Shown: positions 40,922 through 54,119 of the stretch, in pieces
How the letters are laid out: each line of letters begins with the position of its first letter
How positions within the stretch are numbered: the stretch's first letter is position 1
NCBI RefSeq assembly: GCF_043290135.1
Contig: NC_134710.1
Location: 456,878,376-456,942,375, forward strand
Reading direction: 5' to 3'
Length of the DNA: 64,000 bases
DNA from: Rhipicephalus microplus
Taxonomy: Eukaryota; Arthropoda; Arachnida; Ixodida; Ixodidae
Made by a program: the position numbers and the translations under genes
Notes under the pieces: model-generated
Seen by the model: the letters and a program-made list of their open reading frames with translations, nothing else
Told to the model about the DNA's origin: nothing
Database searches by the model: none

Positions 40922-43882
40922 TTTTTTGAGCAATCTTTTGCCGGGCGATGCGAGCAGGTTGGTCGGTGAAACTGCGCTTCTAATGGGGAGAGACGGCGCG
41001 CCCGTGGAGTCCTTTGATGTTGGTTTTCTTCTTTACTGCTGGCTTTGGAGCGACTGTCTGGCACATAGTATCATGGCTGTCGCTATAATTCGGCGGCGCG
41101 CGCATTCCTGAGTACTCGTTTTTGTACATAAGTCCAATATGTGTAGCGCACAAAAGGTGCAATAAAGTGGCGAGTACGCTGCAGTGCAAAGTCGCAGAGA
41201 AAGTCGCTGTTTTGTGAGGTACCGCCAAAGAAAGGTACACGTCTCTACGAGTGCGACATGCAAATAAATCTTTCTCTAGAGAAAAAAAAGATCGACCAGA
41301 CTTCTTGAATTCGCAACCAGGGAAGGTACGCGATCTCCAATGAGGCGAAAGTAGTGCATGTAAAGAGCGGGACCACGGCTGGTATGAAGCTGTAGCAAGT
41401 CCAAACGGGGTACTATGTAAAACCGAGGCAAGTTTCAGTCGCCCTGATGGGGTCATTGAACAGATTTATGAGCCGGAGACTGCACTCGCGCCTAAGCAGG
41501 GGAATGGCCTTTCGGATGTTGAAAGAGAGGAGAAAAAAAGTAGTCCTAAATGTAGCGAAGACATAATGCTACTTCAACCCGGCCTGCCAGAAAAGGCGAG
41601 CTACTGTAGAAAGTATTTGGTACAGATAGCGTGAAAAAAGCCTTAGAGGATGAGAAGGTACAATGCGAGACTGTCGTAGGTGTACAAACGTGCGCAAGTT
41701 CCATGGAGGTTCAGTTGGAGGGGAAGCCTTATCTCAGCATCAATAACAGAGCTTGTGTGTAGTAGGACATGCCTTGTTCGGCTCCTAGTAAACAATCAGC
41801 CGAACGCGAAAAAAAAAACACCCAGAAATCAAGAAGGACGCGAATCTCCAAGAGTTCTGATCTCTGGTTAAAGAAGGCGCAGCGCCTGGTTTTTGTGATG
41901 GGTAGCGCAGATAAATTGGCCCAATAGCGCAATGCAGCGGAAAAATCTAAGGGCAAAAGCTGCAGAAAGGGTTGCGCATAGGCACACCTGAACTGAATGT
42001 TTGCCGATGACGCAACCGGGGAAGTTCGTAACAACCAGAGAAAGTTTGTACGTAAGCGTCACCGCAAAAAAAAAGAAAAGGAGCGGAGACGTTCGGCATC
42101 ACAAAAGGTGGAGGCATGTGGAACGCCGCAGAGAATACAAAAGGGTTTGCCATCGGACAATTCAACAAAATGCGCTTTGAGGCGTGTGGTCAGGCGAAAT
42201 TGGTGAGAGAGAAGCAGCGGAAAGAGACGCGCGTCTCTACGAAGGAAGAAGCGGTTGAAAAGAACGTATTTGCGTCGACAAAGATGTCAAAAATTCCTGT
42301 AAGGGCTGCTGGTCCTAAGTTTCCGGTGGAGCTAAACACCAAAGAAAAGCAGCGACTCTTTCACCCGCACTTCAGAAATCTTCGATGTCACCAAAAAAGC
42401 CGGCCAAGATCACAAATCAGGCGAGATAGCAAAGTTGGGCAAGGAGCTAGCGCTCATTGTAGCCTGTGGTGATCGCGAATTTGGCAGAAAAAACAACCGC
42501 CACGTGCAAGACTAAAAGCGTAAATGTCAGCTGTAAGGATTTCACAGAATGCGACCGAGAATTTCCGGAAAGGAATTTTTTGAAGTTTCTTTCAGTTTGT
42601 AACATTTGAGGTAATGTTTTTGTTGTGTTTAGGGTTTGAGCAGAAAAGAAAAGACTGGTTTCAAAGGGTTCATGCTGAACGCGGTGTGATGTTCTTTTTG
42701 TAAACAGTCACAATCGAACGTGTGTTTAGAAGATTTTTACATGATACGGAAGCGTAGGTTTAGCGTGAAATGTTATAGCGTTCTATTAATGCGAGTAGAG
42801 TATGAAGCAAACACTCTCCACGAACCCAATGCGTTCTTTATTCGTGGTGCTGGCATGGTAAGGCAGCATTAACTAAACAAGACAATTAGGAAGGTTTGGT
42901 TCATTCAAACTTGTTTTTATGGAATGCCTAAATATCGTGCAATAGCTTAGGTGGAGCGTTACGCATTGTCATAGTTCAAGGTGGGAGTGACATTTCTTAG
43001 AGTTATAAGATGCAGCATCTAGTGTGAAAGATTTGAGTCAGTCGAGGTGTGTCCTTCTAGAAACGTGAAGAACGGTTACGTTTCAGCTTGGGTTATAGCT
43101 AGTGCAGAGAACCAGCACGAAGGCTTATTTTTTGTGCGTAAACAAAAGTCATGTGACATTTCTTCATTTTGTTTTTTTTTTTTCGTTTGTTGCAGTGTCC
43201 TAATTAGGTGGTGGAAAAGCTTAGTGAAGGCAGCTAGGAAAATAGCTTACTAGATTACTAGGTGAGATTTGCAGAGGCGGAGCAATGTCCTTGTCCTCTA
43301 TGAATAGCCGCCTGCTGTGTTGAAGCCTCGTTTTGCAACAGTATGAATTTTACATACGTTTCAAAAGTGGATACTCCACGACAACTCAGATGATATGAGT
43401 AACTGCCCTGTCACGAGTGGCATTCTCGAGAGTTCTGCAAGTTTTTCTTCATAACCAAGACAAGGACTATTATGTTTTTGTTATTTTATTACACTTTAGG
43501 GTTCGCTGTACTCATGTATAGTATATTGAGGACACCGCTATCCAGAGATTCGGATTACTAGTGCTTCAAGTGTTTTTATTCTGTTTCCTTAAAACGTAGA
43601 AGATGAATGTAGAATAACTAGTGTACAACTTTTAATTACTCGTAAAAGATAACAAAACATGCCTGGTGAGGTTTCATGGAGTTGTTTGACACTCACTAAG
43701 GAAGTTTTGTTTTTCTGTGCGTATGTGTTGTTTTTGAGCCAAAATGAATAGGTGGTGTACACTGCTTCATCAAGCAAAGTCTTCACCAGAAAGGACTTCA
43801 GCGCGCTGATCTCTCTAGACTGTGGCTGCAAACCTCAGCCCATCAATATCTTTACCTCCCCCCCCCCCCGCGCGCGCGACAC
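40922..43882 (+). other. Interior of the large LTR element, unrecognised
   Basis: Contains a Lys/Glu-rich open stretch at 42,116-42,472 (118 residues, e.g. KRKETRVSTKEEAVEKN-like composition) and other basic fragments around 41,450-42,100 in shifting frames. It may be decayed gag-like or accessory coding sequence, but no knuckle, protease, RT or integrase motif was found on either strand. Confidence 0.45.
43858..43879. repeat. C12 followed by (GC)n
   Basis: Twelve C residues then alternating GC immediately before the start of the right LTR (43,883). Confidence 0.9.
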
Positions 43883-44946
43883 TGGTACGACAGCCATCCT
43901 TATAGAAGTTTTTTTGGTGGTTAGAAACTGGATGAAATGTTTTAAACGCACACCAAGCAAAGATGTCCCGTCGAGACGTGCTGCTTTCCTCTCTGTTACG
44001 AGTAAACAAATGTGTCCCAAGACTGGTTTCGCACAAAGAAAATACAGGAGACAGGAAAGGCCATTGTCAGCTCGACTCCACATCAGGTACAAGGGCTTTC
44101 TGAAAGAGCAATGAGGTACGCGGTCAATTTTCAAAGCCATCGTAGATTTAGAGAGACCTGAAGCAGTGTGGTATTTGCTGTATTGGCTGGAAGCTAAAAC
44201 CCAAACAGGTTGTAGCTTCACCTTTCGAGGAGAATCGAGGTCTCGGGTATTAGTACTTGTTAAGCAGTGACTTCAAGCAAACGACAAGGGTTTAGTCGAC
44301 GTCTCCTCATTCCCCTTCGTTCTATAGCATCGGCTAAATGGAGTGGCTTGTTTGACGATAACCTGTCAAGCCTTCACAATGTCCTATCCAAACGCAGACA
44401 GGCAAGTTTGGCACGTGTACCGGGAGCTGGGCTTTGCGAAAACCACCCTACTCTGCCAGAGAATTCACGGAACACCAGTTATCTAGGATCATCGGTCGTG
44501 CGCAAGGTATTGGTGATGGGTGCAAACGTGGTGTGGTGCGTTAGAGACCCCCTTTGGGCATCGTTAGACTGTGTCCCTTCTACGTGAATTGTGTGGAGTC
44601 TTTCCCCGCCTTTGTGGATGGAGCCCCTAGACCATCGAGCGCCGTATTGGGTGAAGTCGTGGACAATGCGCCCAGGGTTGGCAACGCGGCGTTATACAAG
44701 TAGAAGACTTTTTGGTTTTCAGTTCATCAATCCAGTTCTGTATTATTTCTGCGAGCTTCGTCCAGAGCGAGAACTTCCGCCAAAGTCCTCGAGCTTGAGC
44801 TCCCCCGAACTCACTTCTGAGCTCTTCAGCTATGTGAATCAATTCTGGTCATTAGTACGAGCATCTCATCTGACTTGTTCATTGATAGTTTGTGCAACCG
44901 GGGCCCTTTACCAAAACTGAGAACTGAAGGACCCGGAGTCACAACA
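43883..44946 (+). repeat. Right LTR of the large element
   Basis: Counterpart of 36,809-37,874, nearly equal in length. The TATA box is degraded (GTTATACAAG near 44,690) and the AATAAA position is altered (GTGAATCAATTC). Ends ACA at 44,946, followed by TGAG. Confidence 0.85.
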
Positions 44947-44950
44947 TGAG

Positions 44951-47900
44951 TCACTCATGCATGAAAGACGACGTGTCTGGCTTGTCACCAGTTTCTCAAT
45001 GACCTGTGATCCTATTGTCGTATACGTGGCACTTTGACTGCTACGTTTTTTGCACGGTACACGTTGTTCTACAAAAGGTTCATTGTGAACTTGATTTATA
45101 AGTACCTGGTTGTCACAACTACGGGTAAAAATTTTAAAATTCAATTTTGGTCGAGGCACTATTGCTTAACTTCCTAGCAAATTTTATTAACTATCAGCTG
45201 CGCTACGTAGGCATAGGAAACATTTGCGCAGCTAAGTTCCCCTTTGTAGCTAAAGGCGACAGCTTTACACAGGCTCAAACAAGCTCAAGCATGACAACTG
45301 TAAACATAAAAATTGATGCGTTGGCAGTGCGCAATGTATTTTCATAAATTATTTATTCAATCTATTGACAAATGAATCAAATATATTATTTTCGCCAAAA
45401 ACCAAAAGAAAAGTTAGAGTAAAAAGAGGCGCCCTGAAAAAAAAGCTGTTCAATCAAGACTAACAAAGCCCCAGCTACCCATCGGCGGTGAAACATCGTA
45501 GAGCACATGAGCTCAGAATAAAAAAGAGTGAACTGGGAAAAGAGAGTGACAAATAAATGCAAAGAAACCGGGGCGCCAGACTTACGCGTTAAAATCTCAG
45601 TGCACTCATTACGGGCACGTAGGGGATAGCTTTACAAGCTCACGTATAGCTAAACTAGTTTACCATTGTAGAGCTGATCTTTTGTTTATCAAGTTTACGC
45701 TCAAGCTGATTGACATTTTATCTACAGCAGATAGCTGACAATTAAGACCTGACCCCAAGTTTCCGTCGCAATGCATCGGTGTGTTACTTTTGATACGGCA
45801 TCGAGCCCTCTCTCATAAGAAGAAAGAGAGCGCACGGCTTCGCGTAACCACGTGCCCACTCTCTCTAAAGGTCGAGCTAACTGAGACGACTGAACAATTT
45901 TGTACTTATGATGTAAATAAATGCCCAAACAAGCCGCATTATAGTTTGTGTGCTCATAGTAGACTCTCCTTGGCTTTTATTCACGTTTGTGTAATCAATA
46001 CTTTGTTTGAAATTTGCTAAGTGAATCGTAAAAGAATTTTCTGACATCAGTTCAGTGAGTGGAGGAGGAAAGATTAGGTGAAAGTAGAGGGAAGTTAGCC
46101 AGTTTTTAGACCAGATGGCTACTAATTATACCTATGAGCGTGTTGTTGTGACGTTGGTGCACAGGATTCCTCAACGCATACTGTAGGTAAATTTTAAAAG
46201 AAGCACAGTACTGCTATGTATCGCACGCGCTTCTGTAGAAAAGTGCTTGTTCAGCGCTGTAAGAACGGCAGACTGGGCGTGCTGATTTGGATAGCATATT
46301 TGAGGTTTAAGGTGCCACGGCGACAACGGACCGAGAAAGAGTACGCACGCACGCACATACACACACAATGGGCAGCCGTGTGTGCGCACCAGGGGGTGAA
46401 AACTCTCCATATTTCTCATGTATTCCCTCTCGGCAGCGGCATCGCCTTTTTTATCACTGTTGGATGCCGGGAATCTTACTAGAAATAGATCATAAACAGA
46501 ATTTTTTTCATGACGCTACTGGTGAGGTCTTCAAATAGAGAGGAAAGAGGAAAATTTGAGAGGATGGTTTCAGTGGAAGCCTTCTTTCCCCACTTCGCGT
46601 GCAAGCAGAGTGTGTTTTTATCCTTTTTAGGTCCGCTGGCCTCTTGGGAATTGCGGCCATGAAATTTTGCTAATATTTGTTTATTTTGTTTGGGCTCTAT
46701 GGAAGTTGAGCTGACTGATTTCTCAGTCAGACGAAACTCAATCGCAAGAAATGAATGCCGCTTTTTTGCATAGTTTGTATCAAAACAGATATATACACAT
46801 AGTGTTAGGCAACTAATAAACGCAGCTTCAATTTACAACTGACGTATGGACATAATGAACAAATGTTGAACCCAAAATATCCAAACCAATGCAAAAATTA
46901 TCAACTATGGCGAGAAGGAAACATCGTATTTGACTCCATCACGCTTGATATGACGGTGTGCATAGTTTTGTTACAAAACTTGAGTACCAAACTAGACGGC
47001 AGTTCAGCGGCAGGGAGAGGCTTAAGGCGATAAGATGTTTTTCGAGAAAGAACGTCACTGGAAACAGCGTTTCGGCAAGTTCACTTGTCTTCATCTGAGC
47101 AACAGCATTGCCTTCACAAATAAAAGTTCACTTGTCAGAAAGTTGGCTCCTTGCACTATCACTGTAATACAATTTAACAGCATTTCATCTATCACGTGTA
47201 TTTGAATGACACTATTAGAATCAACAACTCACAAGTTTTAAAACCTTGGTTACAAGAATTTCATGGGCAGGAAGTAGCTTATAATTATTTGACATCATTT
47301 CAACAACATGCCAAAAGTGAAAGGAACTAAAATTATGTAGTCGAGTGAACTCAAGGCCAAGCCTTTCAATAAGCACATTTTCTGATATGACCTTGGCTGC
47401 TATCTTCTCATATAGGTCAAGTGATTTTGCACTTCCATCAGTCCAGCCAGGTTTGCAGAGAACTGGATTTACTCATATGTACAGCCATGGTCATGTCTGT
47501 GTATAGCGTGCGAGCAGCCGACCTTGATCTGTGGAGCAGCACCTAGCGATCGTTGCAGGCTGCATAGTCGTGTGCACAGGAGCATGCGCGGCCTCACAAA
47601 CATGCAGGCCTGCTCAGCATGGGTGAGAACGTTGTCAGGTTTGCTTGTTTAACCAAAGATCCACGCTCGCTCAGGGCGCTTTCGTTATCTCTACTTCATA
47701 AGACGAAGCGCGTTTCGACTGATAACACACGGTTGCATACGACGCACTCTTTGTGGCCGTTCTATTTTGGGGCCGTTTAAATTTTTTTACGAAGCTGTTC
47801 GTATTTTTATATCTCCATGTAATCACGCGCCTCAAAACAGACACAAAGCATGCATATTTGATGAAGGCATGTTTTATGAGTCAAAACGTGCTTCGCCTTA

Positions 47901-48173
47901 TGAAATAATTGTGACACAAGGACCCTGAAGAAATGAGGATCTTTCGCTAGGCAAGCACACCTTCCAACGTCGTCACCCATGTACTTGAGGCGGCCAAGTT
48001 GTAAAGCCGTGCATGCTCTTGTGCACGCGACGTCACAACCCGCGGCGGCAACAAGTGTCGAGCTGCAGAGCAAGGCCGGCTGCCCGCGCGTTATAAACAG
48101 ACGTGACCGTGTCTGCATTCACTTAAAATCAATATCTGCTCAAATACTGAGTCCAAATTCTTTCGCTCATCCG
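44951..48173. other. Unassigned stretch
   Basis: No recognised coding domain. A short (ACGC/ACAC)n tract at 46,342-46,368 and a GC-richer patch at 47,480-48,110 are visible; the latter could be regulatory but has no supportable exon. Confidence 0.45.
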
Positions 48174-48195
48174 TACCCTACTGAAACGTTCCGTA
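48174..48195 (+). repeat. 22-bp terminal-inverted-repeat candidate, left
   Basis: TA followed by CCCTACTGAAACGTTCCGTA. It is the exact reverse complement of 62,253-62,274, and both copies have TA at the outer edge. Directly inside are repeated CGTATGAT/GGACTCCGCAT motifs. Confidence 0.85.
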
Positions 48196-48325
48196 AGATG
48201 CGGAGACCTCACATACGGAATTATTGGAATATGGAAGACGTATGATGTGGACTCCGCATAAGACGTATGATGCGGACTCCGCATCTTATGGAAAGACGTA
48301 TCATGCGGAAATTACTGAAATGTGT
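48196..48325. repeat. Subterminal repeats (left)
   Basis: AGACGTATGATGTGGACTCC, AGACGTATGATGCGGACTCC and AGACGTATCATGCGG occur in series (48,235-48,320), with inverted GGACTCCGCATCTTATGG pieces. Confidence 0.7.
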
Positions 48326-49518
48326 GCATGCTACGTCTGAATCTAGTGCAAAGCAATATAATGTGTAAATTGAATAGACGTCCACATCTTGAGTACATGC
48401 AATACTGTGTACAAATCACAATATTTTTTAAACGTGCATGATGAGGGATTGAATCATCGGCATCTTACTAATTGTCATGATGCGGAAGCAAAATTACCTT
48501 TTAAATAAAATACATTACAAAACTACTAAATTAACATCCTAGCGATCATAAATGGTGGTTACATTGCAACACATTAATGCAGTGTTCTATGCAAGACTTA
48601 AAGAACTTATAAAGTTATTATTATCAATAGAGAAGCATTAATATACGCATCAGCCCTGCTACAATCAATATGTTTTTTATTTGTCTGTATGCTCCAGCTG
48701 TGAATAGTGACATTGCAGTGTTGATCGTACACAAATGAGGTGACTGCACCGCAATTTCACGAGCTCCACCTAAGCCACAGGATGGTGGCACAATGTAACA
48801 GCAATTTTAAAACGAAATGTTTAAACATAAATAATAATCATAGCACTGTGAAAGTGTGGCGCTGTGTTTATCTCATGAATGCCTTGTGGAGATCGGCGAA
48901 ATGCTGCTTGAGGCTCCGGCACCACTGTAAATTTCGAAGGTCACTGCGATAGAACTTATGTGTCCTTCATAGGCACCTGGAAATGAAAATAGTTGGCACA
49001 AATAATGTCAGAGACACATGTTAGCACAATAGTTTACATGCACAAGAAATATAACACACAGAATGAAACTGAAAATTTAAGGCACACAATCCTTCATGTT
49101 ATGCATGTGTGAATAATAGAAGGAATGAGTGTATAAATTAGTTCTGCCACATAAAAAAACAGCATGCTTATCACAGTGAAAATAACTAGGTTGTCATGAT
49201 TTTCAATGGTAGAGAAAAACAATTAATATGTCCTTATAAAATTCTGAGTTTAACGCTTCTTGCACAGTAAAACTTTAGGAACTGCAAGTGAAAGCTCTCA
49301 ATGTTCATTTAATAGTGTGTGCATGTACATCTGCTGCCTTTATACTATACAGTTTGTGCACAAAATTGGCATCTTAAACAATTTTGAGAGTTAAACCTAT
49401 GCAACTTATGAAGGTTAAAATCACCATGAAAGCAAGCAGGACCAGGCAGGTGCCATTAAAAATCTGTGCAAGCCAAATATTTATAACCGAACTGCACACA
49501 TATAGGGGAGCAAGAGTG
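48326..49518. other. AT-rich stretch
   Basis: Holds a weak terminal-exon candidate on the minus strand (48,873-48,976) described under findings; otherwise nothing recognised. Confidence 0.4.
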
Positions 49519-49526
49519 ACAGAAAT

Positions 49527-49729
49527 TCGGCTGCTGACCCGCAGGTCGCGTTATCAAATCCCGGCTCCATTTCCGATGGAGGCAGAAATGCTGTAGGCAC
49601 GTGTGCTCAGATTTGGGTGTACGTTAAAGAACCCCAAGTGGTCGAAGTTTTCAGTGCCCTCCACTACGGCGTCTCTCACAATCATATAGTGGTTTTCGGA
49701 CGTGAAACCCCACATATAAATCAAGAATA
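49527..49729 (+). repeat. 5'-truncated Ruka-like SINE with target duplication
   Basis: Starts inside the tRNA-like head (CGGCTGCTGACCCGCAGGTC) and continues through the body (GTGTGCTCAGATTTGGGTGT, CCCTCCACTACGGCGTCTC) to CACATATAAATCAAG. Flanked by ACAGAAAT at 49,519-49,526 and 49,730-49,737. Confidence 0.88.
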
Positions 49730-49737
49730 ACAGAAAT

Positions 49738-52018
49738 AAACTGCCAACAGAAAAGTTGAGTGCATGTGCTATCTGTACACCTTACTACATACAGCATGCT
49801 CATTCCATTTTAAATACCGATATTGAAAATAACTGCTCTATTAGGAATGTAAAAGGTAAGGTAGAACTGAACGACTCTACAAAAAGTTACCCTATTATGA
49901 CATGACGTTTTCTTATAACAAAATTGACTAAGACTCTCAAATATCATTATGCAAGGGAAAAATCTTCAAAAGAACAATCAAGTTTGAAGTCATAATTATT
50001 TATATTGCTACTATGACTATAACCAAGAAATCGACCTCAACATGGCTAATGTTAGTTTTTAATGCCTATGTTCACTAGACAATGAACTATACCACAAAAA
50101 GCACAGCGTTCAGGCAAAGCACCACACAAAAAAAGAAAGCAATCCTTTTTGTTATTACCTACAATGCCTTTAAATTGGTATTTTTACCTCTACTTTCCGC
50201 TTTTTATCTAAGTAACTGGTGTGAAACAAGTTAGCTGAAAATGCACTGTGCCTCCAAAACCTGTTGGTTGAATCTGAATTTTTAAAAAATGGTGAAGCTT
50301 GCACTAAATTAGGCTCCACAAGCCTTGGAACAGTGAGACTACATGACTCTTAGGACTACTTTAGTTACTTGTGTTTTGTTTCTGGGCCTAAGCATAAAGA
50401 CAAGGGCTTAACTGAATTGCTGCTAACAAAGAAATGCTTTCGAAATTGCCCGAGCGTCAAAGGATCCTCAGCCATTTGTTGTGTTTTGCACTGGGCTATT
50501 CTACACCAAACATACAAACCATACTGCCTGGCGACCATCACAGATGTATAGTTTAAAAAATGATGGTAATTTACTCTTCTGAAAATAGTTATTTGCAGAA
50601 ATGTTTTGAAGAGAAAAGAGTAGTGGTCACGTGGGTACCTTCAGAATTTCGCAGAATGTCGTGCGGGTGTTATTTGTGAGAAAAATTTCAAAGTACCGCT
50701 TTTTCTTGCCATATCAAATTTGATCTACATATTAAGTAAAGATGCTTCTTAAAGTATTTGAAGTCAAGTAACATTAGTGCAATTTTTCTGCTACATAAGC
50801 TTTGAAGAATTCAGCCAAAATGTTTATCGTTTGCATTTCTTGTATGGCAATACTGCATTTTGTATGAATATTTGAGCCACAAATACTCACTGCACAGAAG
50901 TTATATTTTACGAAAAAAATGATGTTAGGTCCAGATTATAAATATCACTATATAATCGTTTTTGTCCACATTGAGATGCAATTTGAGCTGTGCGTTTGTC
51001 TAATTGAAAATTACTATTATATGTAAGTTGAAAGCAAATAAATAGTTCTTGTTACATGGCAAGTGTTATCATTACAATTTTTGTTTAAATGAGGAAAATG
51101 ATTTTTGAAGTCTCCTGTTGAGGGCCATGGGGAACATCGGAACGGAAGCTGTCGTACATCAAATGCAGAAAACAGCCATCATAAGAAACCTTCAAAAATT
51201 CATTTCTACTTTAAGACAAAGTGTAATCATATAGCTTGCCATATAAAGAGAACTGCTTCCTTGCTTTTGATGAGGCGAAAAAATTGCACTAATATTACTG
51301 AGCTTCATGCATTACACACAATCAGCTTTACTTAATACCAAGACCGAATTTGGTGTAGAAGAGGCAGTATTTTCGAAACACTTTACTTTTTACAAACAAC
51401 ACCCAGACGACATCCTGGGAAGTCCAGAAGGCACCAACGTGGCCTAATATTTTGTTCTCTGTGATATACTTTAGCATTTTGCTGTTTTCAGAAAAATACA
51501 GTAAACGAGCACAATATTTTTTTTTCAAAACACATTTAGGACGGTTGGCAAAATGGCTGGGATGTTTGATGCGTAATTGCCTCACTGCCAGCATTTATTC
51601 TTCAGAAGCTCAAGCTATCACCTCTCTGTTACTGCCTCCTTCACACACAATGCATGCATAGGAAAGAAAAAGAAAGGCAGGTCCGACAAAGTTCACAAGG
51701 CAAGATATTTTGATGTTGGATAAATTCATTACCATAAACAGCAGCAAAATAACATTCATTTTGAGTAGTCCAAGACACAAGCTATATACCAGCATACTAA
51801 AAGCCAAGCACAAACTTTTCAATTGAACGTGTGTGGTGATAGACAGGAAGCACTTATTGCAAGACTGATCAGTCTGTAATTAACTAAATGAAGTACAATG
51901 CACTGTTCAATCCAACACCACATAGGCATCTTTGCTATAGCAAAGCCATGTGTCATTGATTCATGCACTAAATGGGACAATGCAAATGTAACAAAAAAGG
52001 TGAAAAAAGAAAACAAGA
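49738..52018. other. AT-rich stretch without recognisable gene
   Basis: Only short unmotivated open frames; A/T-rich throughout. Confidence 0.5.
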
Positions 52019-52105
52019 GAAAAAAAGAAGAAAAAGGGGGATGCAAAGTAGGAGCAGTGTAGCGCTACTTTTACTTTGCATTCCCCTTTTCTTTCTTCTT
52101 TTTTC
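52019..52105. repeat. Hairpin with ~32-bp imperfect arms
   Basis: A purine arm (52,019-52,050) ending GGGGGATGCAAAGTA pairs with a pyrimidine arm (52,072-52,105) beginning TACTTTGCATTCCCC; the loop is ~21 bases. A few mismatches lie in the A/T-run part. Confidence 0.85.
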
Positions 52106-52198
52106 TTCTTTTCTATCATTTATCTTTTTATTGCTTCCCTTACCCCCAACCTCCGACAGGAGAACACTTTGTATCAGCGCAACCTAACTTGAAAATAA

Positions 52199-52321
<123 letters not shown>

Positions 52322-53559
52322 TGACAAGGTGACTTCTAAAAAATAGGTCCTCCTATCGCAACATCGGCCAGCCTGTCTGAAGCACTTCTACTTTTCACCC
52401 TGATTACCCCACTAGATGTTTCCATCTGTCGACTCACATCTTCATTTTGGATAACACTAAGACGAGCTTACATTGATGAATACGCACGAAAGTTTAGTGA
52501 GTATGAGATTAAGCAACTCTGTTAAAAAATTATTGATAGCTTGCTTCCAGGCTTTTTATACTGTAGCCTGAAACTTCGTAATGTCTTCTATGCACATGAA
52601 CCAGATTGACAACGTAATGCACAACATGCTTAAGAATACTGCGAGGAACAAGATAACGACAAAACGACCAGCCACCCAAAATTTTCGCTGTACATGTTTA
52701 TAAAACGTTCATGTACCCCAAACGAGGTGCTTATGATACAAGCCGAAAAAACCTACAAGTAGGGCCTTGGAGTCTTCTGGAAGTAGACGTGTTGCATTTT
52801 TTCTGTAGAGGGCTTTACACCCATAAGTGAAGAACAAAACTCCTGTATAATGAAGAATGTTGGCAGCTATCAATTATAGAAAAACCTAATGCAGCTAATC
52901 TTCCCCGACACATCTGTACATTTAGAGAGGTGACGTAGCTTCAGTGATTGTGGCAGTAACTCCAACAGGACCAGTGCGAAAATTGGCACTACTTGGCTAG
53001 ACAAATGTCCAAACATGCCTGCCCGACTCCTTCTAGCCATCCTGGCTGAATCTGACACATGATTTCTTAACTGCTGGCTGGACAAAAACAAAACCACTGA
53101 AGCACTCACAATACACAGCGTGAAGTTCCTCTGGAGTGGTCAACTTCGTCTTCTGCGATGAAAGAGCAGCACAGTGTACTGATAAGGCACTCCTTGCAAT
53201 GGTTTTCAATGCCACACAGTGACCTTGCTGTTCCTGTCGAAGAGAGCTTCGGGAGCTTGGAGGGTGCTTGCTCTTTTCTGGGGGCTGCTGCCGCTCCTCG
53301 TTATCTGCTCAAGGTCAACCTGCATAAAGTTGTAGACGAGGCTTTAAGAGTTGTATATAATGATATACAAATTTTCGCTGAACACACATTTCCTCGTGGC
53401 ACACTGAGGAATTTCTTATAAAACTTAAGGCCTCGTATATGCAAACATTTACAATCGATTCGAAGATACACTCGACTCTAAAGAAGCAAGTTTGTTATGT
53501 AGTGTATATAAAGAAAGGTCATTCAGCACAACCACAACTACAGTTGCACACGAAAACGA

Positions 53560-53642
53560 CATTTTACACGATCCTGTTTATTTACATGGTCCATTTTATT
53601 TACACGGTCCATTTTACACGGTCCTGTTTTACACGATCTGGT
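53560..53642 (+). repeat. Minisatellite, ~16-18 bp unit, about five copies
   Basis: Units such as TTTTACACGATCCTG, TTTACATGGTCCA, TTTACACGGTCCA, TTTTACACGGTCCTG and TTTTACACGATCTGG in series. Confidence 0.85.
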
Positions 53643-54119
53643 CTGCATGAACTCTTGAACCGGGCACCATATAGGTTGAAAGACACACACAGACTTTGAG
53701 ACAAACCTAGTTTCCCGTGGAGCATCCTCTTACACTATAACAACACATCTCAATCTAGTTAGTTGGTCAGAACGAGGTGAAAACAGCTCGCACTTGAAAA
53801 GCACGGGCAGAAGGAATGACGCCTGCACCCTGTGCTTTCTGTACGTTCTCGTTGAGGGTGCAGTTTTCACCTTATCTTTATGCAATTTCGCATTTATAAC
53901 ATTGTTCGCTGCATAATCTTTGTGGCGTTAAAATGTGTGATACCGTCATGTGTATCCCATGTAATTTATAAAGATAGAATACAAGATAGCTTGATTCAAA
54001 AAATAAGTGCATCCAGCGCCATGTCCTGTAGCCATTCTTTAGGCAAGTGGCAGAATGATTTATTCTTCAGAACATATCTTACTTGTAACCACTACAAGAA
54101 CTAACTCGTACACTGGCAC

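Larger units (their letters stand above)
36805..44950 (+). mobile_element. Large LTR element without recognisable gag/pol (LARD-like)
   Basis: Two direct repeats of about 1.06 kb (36,809-37,874 and 43,883-44,946) start with TG and, at the right end, finish ACA. Both outer sides carry TGAG (36,805-36,808 and 44,947-44,950), a 4-bp target duplication. The left LTR has CTATATAAGG (~37,620) and GTAAATAAATC (~37,763), fixing plus orientation. TGGCAGCAGTGAGATGG (~37,881-37,897) behind the left LTR is a candidate primer-binding site. The LTRs differ at roughly a quarter of positions by eye, so the insertion is old. The 6-kb interior holds no recognised gag, protease, RT or integrase, and contains later insertions (38,760-40,921). 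Confidence 0.8.

Noticed and set aside
41033..41456. Overlapping minus-strand frames of 76-158 residues
   Set aside because: Lie in the interior of the large LTR element without motif; likely chance or decayed sequence.
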